The translations under genes and the position numbers were made by a program. A stretch of 64,000 nucleotides of DNA from Stenogyne calaminthoides (taxonomy: Eukaryota; Streptophyta; Magnoliopsida; Lamiales; Lamiaceae): contig JBBCBC010000025.1 of NCBI GenBank assembly GCA_037126765.1, positions 16,300,175 to 16,364,174 on the forward strand, given 5' to 3'. Of the stretch, positions 32,371 through 44,217 are shown in pieces. Below the pieces are notes generated by a model. The model was not told where the DNA came from, ran no database searches, and worked only from the letters and a program-made list of their open reading frames with translations. Within the stretch, counting starts at the first letter, position 1, and each line of letters begins with the position of its first letter.

Positions 32371-34546
32371 TGTTGGTCCCGGTGCTAACGAGCTTACATG
32401 TGTATGGGGGTGGAATACACGTGTTCAGTGATTTTTAAAACTTTTCTTTCACTGAGGTCAGATGGGTCAAGTTGTCCTGATGATTTTGCCTTGAGAAGCA
32501 CTGATTGTCCTAAGTCAAAGTCTACTGAGACAATGATCTGAAAGCCTTTTTGAAGCTTGATTAGCCTAACGAGCCTCGAGTTTATCGAGAGATCCTGAGG
32601 TGCTTGGATCAGATAATTATCTTACTGAACCCTCAGTAGAGTTAGTTCAGTTTGGTAACTATCTTTTCTAGCTACTCAAGTGTGCAGAATGGTTGGCCCT
32701 ATGTTTATACTCATTTTAGCTTTGCTGAAAATCTTCCCTTTAATAAAACAGTGATTAAGGTTGTGATCAATTTGATGCAAGTTCAGTGGATTGGTGCCAA
32801 CTGAATATCAGTGAATTGTGCTTTCAGTGAAAAACATGCAACAGATAATAATGCAGTACAGAAAGCAAAACAACACATCAATTATAGTGGTTCAGAGACT
32901 CAAGCTCCTACATCCACTCCCTCTGACCTTCAGAGAAATTTCTTAACCACTTCCTAAAGCTTTATGGCTAACTCACTGTAGCTTACTCACTTTTCTACTT
33001 TGAGTTTTCTGGCTGTCTCACTGCAGCTTACTAACTCAAACACACACAAGTGTTCAGACTACCACAAGTAGCTTACTAACTTCTTCTCTAGAGTTTATTG
33101 GCTAACTCACTGTAGCTTACTAACTCTTTACAACTCCAGCTCACCAACAAAACACACACAAACTACCTTACAAAGGGTTTGGGTTTCTGGTTGGTTTCCA
33201 ACTAGGATGAGATATCCTTTACAATAAGAACAATGCAAAGGCTAGGATATCTCTACTAAGCTTTGGATATTTCTTATCAATCTAGGCTTAGTGAATGAGC
33301 TCTCTCCAATGTGAAACACTTGGGAAATTATAGGTTTTTCGAGTGTTTCAATTTGCAATAATACGAATGAGCTCTTGAGGTGCTTTCAAATTTCCCGTTA
33401 CCTCTCAATGTAAAGGGTCACTAGTATTTATAGGCAACTTCACCAAGGTCACTCTTGAAAAACTATCCGTTGGAGGAGATAGATTCATGAGTTTCCTCTT
33501 ATGGTGTTTGATGAACGACAATATTTAGGGTTTGAATATTCCCTTGCATGTTTTAGGAAATATGCATTCATGTAGCCAATCACCACTTTTTGCAGTCTGA
33601 AACATAGTACTACTGACATGCTTCAGATGTCTGTAGCTTTTCGATTATCGATAAAAATACTGATGTTGTCTTCCTCTGATTGGTTCTTGTCTTCAGTAAA
33701 TGTAAACAAACATAACGGCTCTTTTTGGTCAATCTCTCTGAGTGAGATAACCTTAAACAACACTTAGACTTAGTTCCTTTTGTCTGCATATGAATGTCTT
33801 GGGCAATATCTATTTTTCTGAATATTCGCGTTTTTCTCAGTTTTGTAGTCTTCAGATAGATATTATTCAGTGCCTCGTAACATTCAAGTTATCTTTGAGT
33901 ATTCGATTTTCTTGAGTCTTCGGTAACTCTTTTGGGTCTTCGATATCTTCACGTGTCTTGAGAATCTTAGAGTCTTCAATGTCTTACGAGTCTTGATGTC
34001 TTGAGTCTTTAGTGTCTTACGAGTCTTGATGTCTTACGAGTCTTGATGACATCTTGAGTCTTGATGTCTTGATGACATCTTGAGTCTTTAGTGTCTTCAG
34101 TGACATCTTGTCTTGATGACATCACCGTCTTCAGAATCTTCAGAAACTTACTGAGTCTTCTGTTTCTTCATAAACTTACCGAGTCTTCAGAATCTTCAGA
34201 AACTTACTGAGTCTTCAGTTTCTTCAGCAACTTACTGAGTCTTTATTTTCTTGACAACTTCTTTGAGTCTTGGTTTCCTCGAAAACTTCTTGAGTCTTGA
34301 TTTCCTCGAAACTTCTTGAGTCTTCGGTTTCCTTAGAAACTTCTTGAGTCTTCGATTTCCTCGAAACTTCTTTGAGTCTTGAAATCTAACTTTCGATCTA
34401 TATCTGCTGACTATACATGGTGTAGATAACTTCCTGAACACTCTATGCTGAATCCTGACTCAGTCTATCAAGATTATCCTGAACATGTCATACTCAGGGG
34501 TTTTGGGATCTAATCAAAATCTCTTTATTAAATTCATCTCCCAACA
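32371..34546 (-). repeat. 5' LTR of B2
   Basis: 2176 bp, TGTTGGTCCC..CTCCCAACA, with the primer site on the left, hence the 5' LTR of a minus-strand element. It is the same family as 7198-9202. TATA box TATAAATA (minus) at 33425-33432; U3 array at 33950-34385; G-box pair with one mutated arm at 32396-32424. An (AT)n run starts directly outside the right end. Confidence 0.9.
33950..34385. repeat. U3 array of GAGTCTT(C/G)A motifs in B2 LTR
   Basis: More than a dozen irregular copies of CTTGAGTCTTGATGTCTT and ACTGAGTCTTCAG.TTCTTCA, within 160-600 bp of the U3 end. The longest of the U3 arrays. Confidence 0.65.
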
Positions 34547-34599
34547 ATATATATATATATATCATATATAAAAATATATAAAATTCAAATTTAATAAAT

Positions 34600-34790
34600 T
34601 CTTTTTAATATTTATCTCAATCTATCATACACTGTAAGGTCTCATGTGGTGATGTGCCTATAACTTGAGTCTATATATATGACTATATAATATTTAGGCA
34701 CATGTCTGAAATGTTGCTTATATTTTATAACTACTCCCATTGAGTATTTATTGAAATATTTAATATATATAAGTTTATGCATGTATGTTT
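34600..34790 (+). repeat. BAHD-upstream sequence, copy 2
   Basis: Colinear with 3890-4090 (blocks listed there); the right-hand remainder is at 35380-35435, split by the inserted block 34797-35326. Confidence 0.6.
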
Positions 34791-34796
34791 ACAAGT

Positions 34797-35326
34797 TGTT
34801 AACTAATAAATTTAATCACCTGCAAATAAACGTGTAGGAGGCGAGAAAAATATGGTAAACATATATTTATTTAAAATTTGGGGTTACAACTTTCGTTGAT
34901 CTCTTGATTCCTCTCTCTAAAGGGGGTACCGGGTTCTTAGCGACGTATTCCGGATTTTGGGTAGTACCGGAGTCTTAGCGACGTATTCCGGATTTTTGGT
35001 AGTATCGGGGTCTTAGCGGCGTATTCCGGATTTTTGGTAGTACCGGGGTCTTAGCGACGTATTCGGGATTTTCCTACAATTTGGTAGTAAGGAGGCAATG
35101 AGGTCGTTATTAACTTATTCCATATGACTTATGACCTATTGAAATTCTATTTCGACTCTCCTATTTATAAGAGATCAACGACTTAGGGAGCAAGAAAGAA
35201 TATTCTCAAAAGAAAAGAATATTCTCAAATCTAAGTAAGGAAAAGATAATTTCAAAAAGGAAAATATAATCTCAAATCTTGAAAATATTACTTTATATTT
35301 TTATCTCCAAAATCAGGATTATAACA
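34797..35326 (-). repeat. Possible solo LTR inserted in the BAHD-upstream sequence
   Basis: About 530 bp starting TGTTAACT and ending ATTATAACA (TGTTA..TAACA tips), absent from the related copy near 4090. On the minus strand it has a TATA box TATAAATA (35169-35162) and, downstream of it, a 38-bp tandem repeat. No convincing 5-bp duplication directly at these tips; ACAAG occurs at 34791 and at 35373, so the true inserted block may be somewhat longer. Confidence 0.4.
34927..35075. repeat. 38-bp tandem repeat, about 3.8 copies
   Basis: Units begin at 34927, 34965, 35003 and 35041 (TACCGGGGTCTTAGCGACGT, then ATTCCGGATTTTTGGTAG) with few mismatches. Confidence 0.9.
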
Positions 35327-35473
35327 AATATATATATGACACTATTAAATTTAATAAAATTTAAGTATCTACACAAGGATAAATAGATCAACTAAAAGTA
35401 GAGTCTCGTCAGGAAAAAAAAAAAAAACCCAAGTTTGCTTTAGGAACATGCTTATAGAGTGTTATTTTCAAAT

Positions 35474-36018
35474 ATGGAAGGGGGTGTGCAAGTAATATCG
35501 AGAGAAATCATAACCCCCTCATCACAAATTCACCCAAAAAAGTTTAAATTATCATACCTAGATCAAACATTAACCAAAACGTATGTTCCCCTCGTTTTCT
35601 TCTACCAGGCTAGCTGATGAATCAAAAGGATTAACTACCTCAAAGCATGGGCTGCCGCATGTAGATTTGGGGAAATTCCTCAAATGGTTAGTTTCGATTT
35701 GGCCAACTATGCATATCGGGTCAACTATGACATCAAACAAGAAGTCATTGACAACCAAAATGTTGGTGTTTGATAAAGAAAAACTACAAGTTCTAAAACA
35801 AGATGCAATTTCCCCAATGGTTAAGGATCCTACAAGAGTTGAAGTTACTTCAGCTTTTATCTGGAAATTCATGTTAGACCAGTTCAAAGTTAAAACAAAA
35901 ACCTTTGCTGCAATGTACGCAGTGAACCTAAGGGGAAGAATGAAAGTTCTTGAAAATACTTTTGGCAACTGCATGATGGCAACATCTGCATATGCAGATG
36001 ATGGGGTCATAGAATTTC
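35474..36018 (+). pseudogene. BAHD acyltransferase pseudogene (vinorine synthase-like), internally deleted
   Basis: The only host-gene-like sequence recognised. The ATG at 35474 opens MEGGVQVISREIITPSS, then FKLSYLDQTLTKTYVPLVFF, the usual N-terminus of BAHD acyl-CoA-dependent acyltransferases. It runs into stops near 35614. In another frame, KMLVFDKEKLQVLKQDA, DPTRVEVTSAFIWKFML and YAVNLRGRM..ENTFGN match the start of the C-terminal half of the family. The segment that should hold the catalytic HXXXD motif is missing, as are DFGWG and the C-terminus, because an LTR fragment of element C begins at about 36030. Non-functional. Similarity to acetyltransferases of alkaloid or terpenoid pathways is a family-level guess. 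Confidence 0.75.
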
Positions 36019-36029
36019 AAGCTCTAGTG

Positions 36030-36364
36030 TTTTCTGAGTCTTCAGGGACTTCTGTCTTCAGAGCCTTCTGAGTCTTCAAGATTCTTCTGAGTCTCCAGAG
36101 TCTTCTGACTTATCAAGATTCTTCTGAGTCTTCAGAGTCTTCTGACTTATCAAGATTCTTCTGAGTCTTCTGAGTCTTCTGAAGTCTTCAGTACACTAAC
36201 AATTCCCTGATCTATATCTGCTGACTATACATGGTGCAGATAATCCCGATTCTTAGTATCTATTGAAACCTGATCCTGATTCTATACTATCAAGATATTC
36301 TGAACATGTCATACTCAGGGGTTTTGGGATCTAATCAAAATCTTGATTAAATTCATCTCACAAC
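36030..36364 (-). repeat. Truncated 3' LTR of element C
   Basis: Only the U3 end (about 335 bp) of a B-family LTR remains, with start TGTTGTGAGATGAATTTAAT on the minus strand and part of the GAGTCTTC array. It breaks off into the BAHD pseudogene. Confidence 0.85.
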
Positions 36365-36385
36365 AATTTCCCCCTTTTTGATGAT
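36365..36385 (-). other. Polypurine tract of C
   Basis: ATCAAAAAGGGGGAAAT on the minus strand directly before the LTR start. Confidence 0.85.
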
Positions 36386-36594
36386 GCCAAAACCATCTTG
36401 TTACATTTAAGAAAACCTAACCTATACTCAGGTTTCAGTTGTCTATTACATTCAAATGGCATATCAGATAAGTAAGAGCATGTAAAAAGATAATGAGATA
36501 TTATCTTATTCAACCACAAAAGATAAACTTTTCATTGTTGAGGAATGAGAATTACATAGTACAATGAAAGTCAAAAGGAAAAAACAGACAGTCT

Positions 36595-39500
36595 TCAATC
36601 TTCCTCAATCTCATCTTCAGGTACTTCCAAGTTGAACATTCCAAAGTACCTCTTCTTCAGTTCATCTCTTTCCTTGATGATTTCAGGGTTATTTCCTGTT
36701 AGGCCTAGTTGGAGGGCATACTGAGCAATTTCTTGAGAGATAGATGGCAGCCTCATTTATATAGCCATTCTCAAATCTTGGAGCTGGGTACATGTATGGC
36801 CCTGGAGCAACAATCTGAGTATTGTTCTCATCTGCCAGATTGATCCTTTTTAGCAAGTACTCAGAGTAGAATGTCAGCAAATATTCAACGAAGGCTTCAC
36901 TCTTGTCTGAGCTGCTCCCTCTCCATTCTCTCAGAATTTCATAGTAGAACCAGAAGGTTCTCTTTATCTCTTCCCACACATCATTCATATGGATAGGCAT
37001 CCACTTATCAATGTGCGCCCACTTCTGAATTTTCTCAGTGCCTCTCCTTTTGCCAATGAATTTCCTGAACACACCCCTTCTCTTCTGCTCTTCTTCCTTT
37101 TTCTTCTTAATCAGTGGAGCACCAGTTACTGAAGCAACAATTCTTTTCTCCTTTTCAATTTGTAGGGCTCTCAGAGTCTTCTTTGTATCGAAGGTCTCTG
37201 GTTGTGTATCAGGTTCAACTTCCTCAGGTTCTTCCTCAGATTCATTAAATTCAGCCACAAGCTTCCTTTGAATAGGCTTTGTTACCTTTGCTCGTTTCTT
37301 CTTCTCTTGCTCAACAAAGGCAACTGCTTTCCTCTTTTCTGGTCTAGCCTGACCCTCACTAGTTTTGCTTGTTTCAACCCTTCTCCTTTCAATAATCTTC
37401 TCTTCTATGATTTCCTGAGTAGTTTGTTCTGATGTCTGAGTGCGGCCATGCTCTTCAACTTCTTTAAACTTCAGCTTTTCTGTGGCCTCAATTTCACTCA
37501 GAGCATCCAGGATCTTCTTAGCCTCAGCTTCTTGGCCTTTAGCATATGGTCTTTCCCCCTTTTTGGCACCATACCTTGGGAGAAGTTGAGTTAGTGCAGT
37601 ATCCATGTAGTATTGCTCCTTTCCTAAACTGCGCACTTCCCCAGTCAGCTGATCATGTTCATCTTCCAGCCTCATTAGATAGTTTTTGGCCATTGAGAAT
37701 TCTTCTGAAAGTGGAGCAAACTGTGTTGAGAAGGATTCATGCATCATCTCTATCATCTTGGTCATGAGCAGAGTGCTCATTTCCTCAACAGCTGTTTTAA
37801 TTAAGTGTTCATTCTTCTCAACCAACTTGGCCTCAAGATATGCAGTTCTGGCCAGGTATTTCTGCTCCATATTGGCATTGAGTTCTGTCCTTACCCCATC
37901 AATCTTCTCATCCAGTGCATTCGTCTTATCTGAGAGAGTTTTTTGAATTTGCAGCATATCAGATGATGAGCTCAGATTTTTTAACTTTTGAGATTGACTT
38001 GCCAAAGTTTCCTCCATCTTAGTCATTTTCTCCACTACTGGTACCACCTTCTTCAGTTCATCCAGGATTGGGGTTAAGTCAATCACTGGAGGTAGTACAA
38101 CAGTCTCCAACTGAGCTGGGTGCTCCAAACGAGCCTCTGTCTGCATATCATAAACATCAGATTTAAAGCTAGGTACTTCAGTAACTTCGGCATAATGTAT
38201 AACAGTGCCAAAAGGTACCTGAAGAGTGCTAACTTCAGTCTGAGGTTGTCTGACATCACTCTGTTCAGCTTGAGTTTCCTTCTCCATGTGACTTTCAGTT
38301 GGTTTCTCTTTCTCAGCATCCTTTTCACCTTCTCCATCCCGATCCCCATCTCCTTCCTGATTTAGAGAATTGGATGCACCAGCCTCAGCATTCTTCTTTT
38401 CAGCCACCTTTTTCTTCACCAACTCATCAAAGTCAGCAATTTTCATCCTGAGCTTGGTTTTCCTGAAGCCAGAGAACACTATCAGCACAGCAGTCTCGGC
38501 ACTCCACCACTCCTCTCATCTGAAGGAGGCTATGTTCAGCATTTCTGGGAGTGTCTGGTTCAGGATGTAGATGTTGTCCTGAGCCTGAAGAAAATATCCC
38601 GAAGGTCAGGATAAGCATTCAGCTCAGGGTATTTGTCCAAGATGAACCGTTCCCCCTTTCTTCGCCATTCCGTTTCTTCTGCTTCGCCCTTCTTCAATTC
38701 AGGACTTTTAGGAACATCAGGCTCGGATTGAATGAGTTGAAGTGCTGTAGGATCAAGAAATGGTTCTTTCAGGAGAGTATCCAAACTCAGCAGATCCTGA
38801 GATTCTATCTGCTCCTGAGGTCCCTTGAAAATCTCCTGAGATATTTTATCAGTGCTCAGGGAAGTTTCAAGTACCTCTGAGAATACATTTTCTTCAGCGT
38901 CCTGCTCCTGAACATTCTTTACTACTTGAGCAAGCACCTGAATTGGAGATTCTATTCCTTGTTGAGCCTCAGTATGAGTTTCTTCAGCATCACTGGCCTC
39001 TTTCTCTGCAATTGTCTGAAGTCTTTTCCGCTTCTGAGGTGCCAATGCCTTTTGTTTCAGCTTCTCTCCAGTCTCCCTCTTTATCCGCAAAAGATCAAGA
39101 GATTTCTTCATCCTTTCCTCCTGTCCTGAAGCCTCAGGATGTTTTACTGATGCTGTCCTGACAGGCTTCTAGACAACCTTAACAATTACCACATCATCCT
39201 GATCAGTACTCGAATCATCCTGATCCTCAGATTCCCCATGAATCATAGAACTTTGGTTTCCTGATGGAGCAGTCTTCTTTTTCTGGGACTTGGGCTTTCG
39301 GAACATGATCCGAGTCCTAGCAAATTCTACTCCTGTCATCAGGAACATGTTTTCCCTGGGCAAGGTCTCGATAAAAAAGCTTATCTTTGTTCCAAACAAG
39401 ACCTTCTCATTCTTGGTGAATGCACCTTTTGCATACTTCAGTTTCTGGTTCTGGTGAAGAATGCAGTCCACCAAGAATTTCAACCAGTTGAAGTCCATAG

Positions 39501-40070
39501 GTGAGTCCTCTATCGCAGCCATGAGCCTCAATTTATTCCTGCTCACCTGCTCCAGATTTCCAGAGGTGCTCATCAAGCACTTGGCCACAATGTCGATTAA
39601 GACTCTGTATTTTGGCTTTAAACACCGTTTATGTAGAGCCCCTTTCAACTCCACCTTTGTTTCTGCAAAACGGTCCAAAATCTCATGTTCTCTTCCAGAC
39701 ATATACAATGCTGGATCTTCTCCTTTATCGTTTAACTCAAACTCAGAGTTAATATCTTCTAAAGATAGTATTACCTGTTTGGAGCAAACCACCTCTGCTT
39801 TTGGTTTCGCATAAGTTCCAAAACTTAGCTGCGAAACCAATCCTCCCCGTCCTCCTTCTCGAAGGTTAACAACAAATTGCAATACTTCTTGGGTTAGTTC
39901 GGATTCTGGCATATTGCTCACCAGTCGCATCAATCGAGCCATCCGCAACATGTTTAGAGCTTCTTCTTCTACCTGGGTAGCCTTGTTGTCGATCATTGCC
40001 ACCCATGTTCAAAATATGGTTTTTCGGTTTCGGCAAGATCCTTAATCATTGCATAACTTGGGAATTCCAT
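36595..40070 (-). pseudogene. Third ORF downstream of pol, element C (least damaged copy)
   Basis: Third-ORF protein of about 1,150 codons. The ATG at 40070 (MEFPSYAMIKDL) is inferred from similarity to B1; a shift near 40000 leads into the 277-codon frame 40002-39169 with LKPKYRVLIDIVAKC and LRLMAAIEDSPMDFNWLKFL. A TAG at 39169, then 39111-38560 (KRETGEKLKQKALAPQKRKR, TEWRRKGERFILDKYPELNA), a shift near 38570, then 599 codons from 38488: GFRKTKLRMKIADFDELVKK, acidic region, long coiled coil (about residues 140-300 of this frame), KRKAVAFVEQEKKKRAK, LIKKKKEEEQKRRG, FWFYYEILREWRG. A last shift near 36745 precedes the C-terminal block ending EVPEDEIEED. No membrane segment. Basic blocks suggest nucleic-acid binding or nuclear import (inference). 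Confidence 0.82.
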
Positions 40071-40194
40071 TACAGAGTAATTTATGGGTAGTGTATATGA
40101 AGAGTTTGAAGATTTGAAGGTTTTGAAGGTTTAAGGATATGAGAATTCAGATTGTTTAAATGTGAGAAATAAACGAATGAGGGTTAATGATGGG

Positions 40195-40202
40195 TTTATA
40201 TA
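40195..40202 (-). promoter_or_regulatory. Possible internal TATA box upstream of the C third ORF
   Basis: TATATAAA on the minus strand, about 125 bp before the ATG at 40070. Confidence 0.35.
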
Positions 40203-40676
40203 TGATCTGTGAAATAAAGATCAAGGGTTGTGATTAAATCTCAAAAAATATGAATGGTTGAGATTTAATCTGGGATTTAAAGAAAATCTCGAGAAAAAAT
40301 AGCTATTTTTGGCTAATTTTCTGGACAATAGGCAAGTAGCAGTTTATAGGTTGATAAACAGACATTTCTCGGAAATTGAGGCGACTGTTCGTCTTTTTCT
40401 GTTAATGGTACTTCAAACATTCCTGCTTTAAAAGTTCAGGCCGTTTGTCATTTATTTCAAATGATTACTGAGTAATCCCTTGTGTAATAAATGCCACTGA
40501 ATTTAATGCATGCATCAATATAACTTCAGGATTATTTGAATATATAAACCTTACTGAATACTGACCTTGACAAAATTTCGTCCTGAGTCTCAGTTTCCAT
40601 CCTGAGAAAATTTTGTACTGAGTTATTCCTCCTGAATAACTACATGCCCCTGAAGGACTTCTCCCTACAGTGAAAT

Positions 40677-42042
40677 TCATTCACCTGGATCCAACATCCC
40701 TAATTCTACTGATAGTTCCTGAAATCTTGATTCAGCCAAAGGTTTAGTTAAGATATCAGCTTTCTGTTTATCAGTATGAATTTTCTCCATCCTTATATCC
40801 TTTTTCTCAACACGATCTCTGATGAAATGATGTTTGATATCAACATGCTTACATCTGGTGTGCAATACCGGATTTTGTGTAATAACAATTGCACTATTAT
40901 TGTCACAAAATATGGGTACTTCATTGGCTATAATCTTATAATCCCTCAATTGTTGTCTGAGCCAAAGAATCTGTGCACAACAGCTTCCTGCAGCCATGTA
41001 TTCAGCTTCTGTAGTACTGGTCGCTACTGATGTCTGTTTCTTTGAAAACCATGATATCAGTTTACTTCCAAGAAATTGACAAGTTCCTGTAGTAGACTTC
41101 TTGTCAATTCTACATCCACCATAATCAGCATTTGAGTAACCAGTTAGTTCAAGGTCATCATCAGCTGGATACCATAATCCTCTATTCACAGTGCCTTTAA
41201 GATACTTTAAAATTTATTTAGCAGCCTCCATGTGACTAGCCTTAGGATTAGCTTGGCACCTTGCACATATCCCAACAGCAAAGGTAATATCAGGCCTACT
41301 TGCTGTGAGATAGAGCAATGATCCAATGATCCATCTATAATCAGTGTGATTTACTGATTTGCCTTCAGGATTAGGATCCATCTTGTAGTTAGTATTCATA
41401 GGAATTCTAACTGCATTGCAATTCTGTACACCATACTTAGCAATTAAATTTCTGGTGTATTTTGCTTGATTGATGAAAATTCCTTCCTTAGTCTATTTCA
41501 CCTGAAGTCTAAGAAAGAAATTCATCTCCCCCATCATAGACATCTCAAACTTTCCTTTCATCAGAGCTAAGAACTTTTCACACATTTGATGATTTGGAGA
41601 ACTAAATATGATGTCATCCACATAAATCTGAACTAGTAAGATATCCTTCCCATCTTCTATCCTGAACAAAGTTCTATCAACAGTTCCTTTGATAAAACCA
41701 TGGTCAGTAAGAAATTGAGAGAGTGTATGGTGCTTGTTTAAGACCATACAAGGCTTTCCTGAGCCTGTAAACTTGGTCATTCTGACAAAATCCTGGAGGT
41801 TGTTCCACATAAACCTCTTCTTTAAGCACACAATTCAGAAATGCACTTTTCACATCCATTTGATAGACTGTGAATTTCATGTGGGCAACATATGCAAGAA
41901 ACATTCTGATGGCTTCTAGTCTTACAATGTTGTTATTTTCATCTCTCTTGTTCTTGAACACCCACTTAGTTCCAATCACATTATGCCTCTTAGGTCTGTC
42001 CCAAACTTCATTTCTTGTGAACTGATTCAGCTCTTCTTGCAT
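40677..42042 (-). pseudogene. pol: RT and RNase H of C
   Basis: RT blocks WVFKNKRDENNN, RLEAIRMFLAYVAHMKFTVY, MDVKSAFLN, QPPGFCQNDQVYRLRKALYG and IYVDDIIFSSPNH are present in three frames. About 20 codons between the NNIV and RLEAI blocks are deleted, taking out the DYDETFAPV motif. RNase H is open at 41189-40677 with SNADYGG, TTEAEYMA and FCDNNSAIVI, ending ESRFQELSVELGMLDPGE. Confidence 0.9.
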
Positions 42043-42063
42043 AGCAGTAATCCAGAATGAATC

Positions 42064-44013
42064 TTAAAGAGCTTCTTCAATTTCAGTAGGTTCTTTTTCA
42101 GAAAGGAAGCAACTGAATATAGCACTTTCTCCATGGAACCTTTTTGTTTTAACACCTTCTGATAGATCACCCACAATCTGACTTGTAGGATGACTATCCA
42201 ACCATCTTCTCCTGGATGTTCCCCCTTCAGTAGTATCCTCAACATCAGAAATGTTAGGTTCTGGTAATTCATCAAACTCAGGGAACAAGAGAAAAGGAGA
42301 GAGTGAATCATCTTCCTCAGGGGAAATTCCATTCAGAACATTGTCAGAGACATTTGTTCCCCCTTGGTTGATAGATTCAGAGTTTGCCTCAGCTGTGACC
42401 ACATTTTCATCGGCATTACATACCTGAGTCTGAACTGGTGTATGTTCAGATAGGTCTGCCTCAGTGTGTTGGCTTTCCTTCAGCGGAGAACTTCCATCTT
42501 GAGTCTCACCATCCTGAGTATTTCCATTCTGAGCTTCTTTATCTGAGTCAGATTCACTCCATTCATAGAAAGTGATTGACTTCTTCTTCTCAGGCTCAGA
42601 GGATGTTTTGTTCTTCTTTTTCAGGCTAAGTCTGGTGATTCTCTTGGTCAGATCTCCTAAGTCATGTTCCTATTTCTTCTGAACACAAGTAGATTCATCA
42701 AAAACAACATGAGGTGTTTCTTTCACAATAAGAGTCCTACAGTTGTAAACTCTGAAGGCTTTACTGACTTCAGAATATCCTAAGAATATCCCTTCATCAG
42801 CTTTGCTATCATAAGTTTTCAACTGATTTTTACCATTATTGTGTATGAAACACTTGCAACCAAACACACGAAAGAAAGAAACAAGAGGCTTCCTTTCATT
42901 CCACAGCTCATAGGGTGTTTTCCTTGATTCTTGGTCAGCATGGATCTGTTCTGAGAGTAGCATGCAGTGTTGATAGCTTCAGCCCAAAATCTCTTAGGAT
43001 TATCAGCTTCAGCAATCATTGTCCTTGCAGCTTCTTTCAGAGTCCTATTTCTTCTTTCAGCAACACCATTTTGTTGTGGGGTCCTTGCAGCTGATGTTTC
43101 ATGAGCTATTCCATTTGCTGCACAATAATCAGATATAATATGGTTGATAAATTCAGTGCCTTTATCTAATCTGATTTTTACCACACTCAGATTCTTTTCA
43201 GTACTGAGTCTTTTCAGTAATTCTGGCAGTTTTGTCTGAGTCTCTTTCTTACTGTGTAAGAATATGACCCATGTATATCTAGAGTAGTCATCAACTACCA
43301 CAAGTGTATATTTTTTGCCATTAGTGCTCACAGGTGTTATTGGACCAAAGAGATCCATATGTAACAGTTGTAGTATTCTGTCAGTAGAAACTTCTACTTT
43401 GCTTTTGAATGATGCTCTGATTTGCTTTCCTTTTTGACAAGCATCACATATATGATCCTTACTGAACACTTCATTGGGTAACCCTCTCACAAGAGCTAAT
43501 CTTGCAAGTTTGTTCAGGGTTTTGAAGTTTAAGTGATTCAGTCTTTCGTGCCACAACCAACTGGTATCAACAGAACTTTTTGCAACCAAACATGTATCTT
43601 TAGGAGTTAGCCTCCAATCAGCAAGATACACATTTCCTTTTCTAGTACCAGTCAGTAATATTTGTTGTGAAGTATTGTCCTTCACATAAGTTCTTTGAGA
43701 ACTCAACACTGAATCCTTTGTCACAGAATTGATTGATAGAAAGCAAATTATGCTTTAAACCAGATACATATGAAACACCATGGATATGAACAGAATCAAC
43801 TTCAAGAGTTCCATATCCTTCAGTTTGTCCTTTGGAGTTATCTCCAAAGGTAATCTGAGGGCCTTTTTGCTCAACATAGTCAGTGAGTAATTGTTTATAT
43901 CCTGTCATATGTCTAGAACATCCACTGTCTAGATAGCATGCAGCAGGAGCCAATTCATTTCCACTCATCAGGGCTATGTTGTCTTCATTCTTCTTAGTGC
44001 CCTTTTTCTTCAC
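42064..44013 (-). pseudogene. pol: Protease, integrase and linker of C
   Basis: The frame from 44013 contains CYLDSGCSRHMTG (protease) and ITFGDNSKGQTEGYG, breaking near 43680. Integrase at 43724-42819 has WLWHERLNHLN..CDACQKGKQ, HMDLFGPI, RLDKGTEF and GVAERRNRTLKEA, so the three acidic catalytic residues are retained. A single-base loss near 42920 shifts KTPYELWNERKP to the frame 42963-42670. The acidic linker to RT is at 42640-42064. The protease is in frame with the upstream linker apart from one TGA. Confidence 0.9.
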
Positions 44014-44025
44014 CTGAAAAATAGA

Positions 44026-44217
44026 TCAGGTCTTAGGTACCCATTTAGTGTAGGGTCCTACCAGGTTAGCTGTACCTTTTGGAACCCAAATATGCCTGAT
44101 AACTCTAATTACTTTAGAGTGGCTGATTTGTCTCCCATAAACATCTACATACACATTCACCACCTTAGGTGCCTTGGCAGTACCCTGTGTATAAGTGCCA
44201 GCCTTAGCATGAACATC
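44026..44217 (-). pseudogene. gag: Gag-to-protease linker of C, truncated
   Basis: VNVYVDVYGRQISHSKVIRV and LVGPYTKWVPKT followed by TGA, as in B1 and B2. The homology stops at about 44217, where oppositely oriented RT sequence of D begins; C therefore lacks its zinc knuckle, N-terminal Gag and 5' LTR. Confidence 0.85.

Noticed and set aside
33950..34385. CRISPR-like spaced repeats
   Set aside because: Irregular, short, without unique spacers; a eukaryotic LTR array.
35570..36010. 146-codon minus-strand frame
   Set aside because: Antisense shadow of the BAHD pseudogene, which matches its family on the plus strand.
36595..40070. Envelope glycoprotein
   Set aside because: Position fits Sirevirus env-like genes, but no signal peptide, membrane helix or fusion-peptide-like segment is visible.
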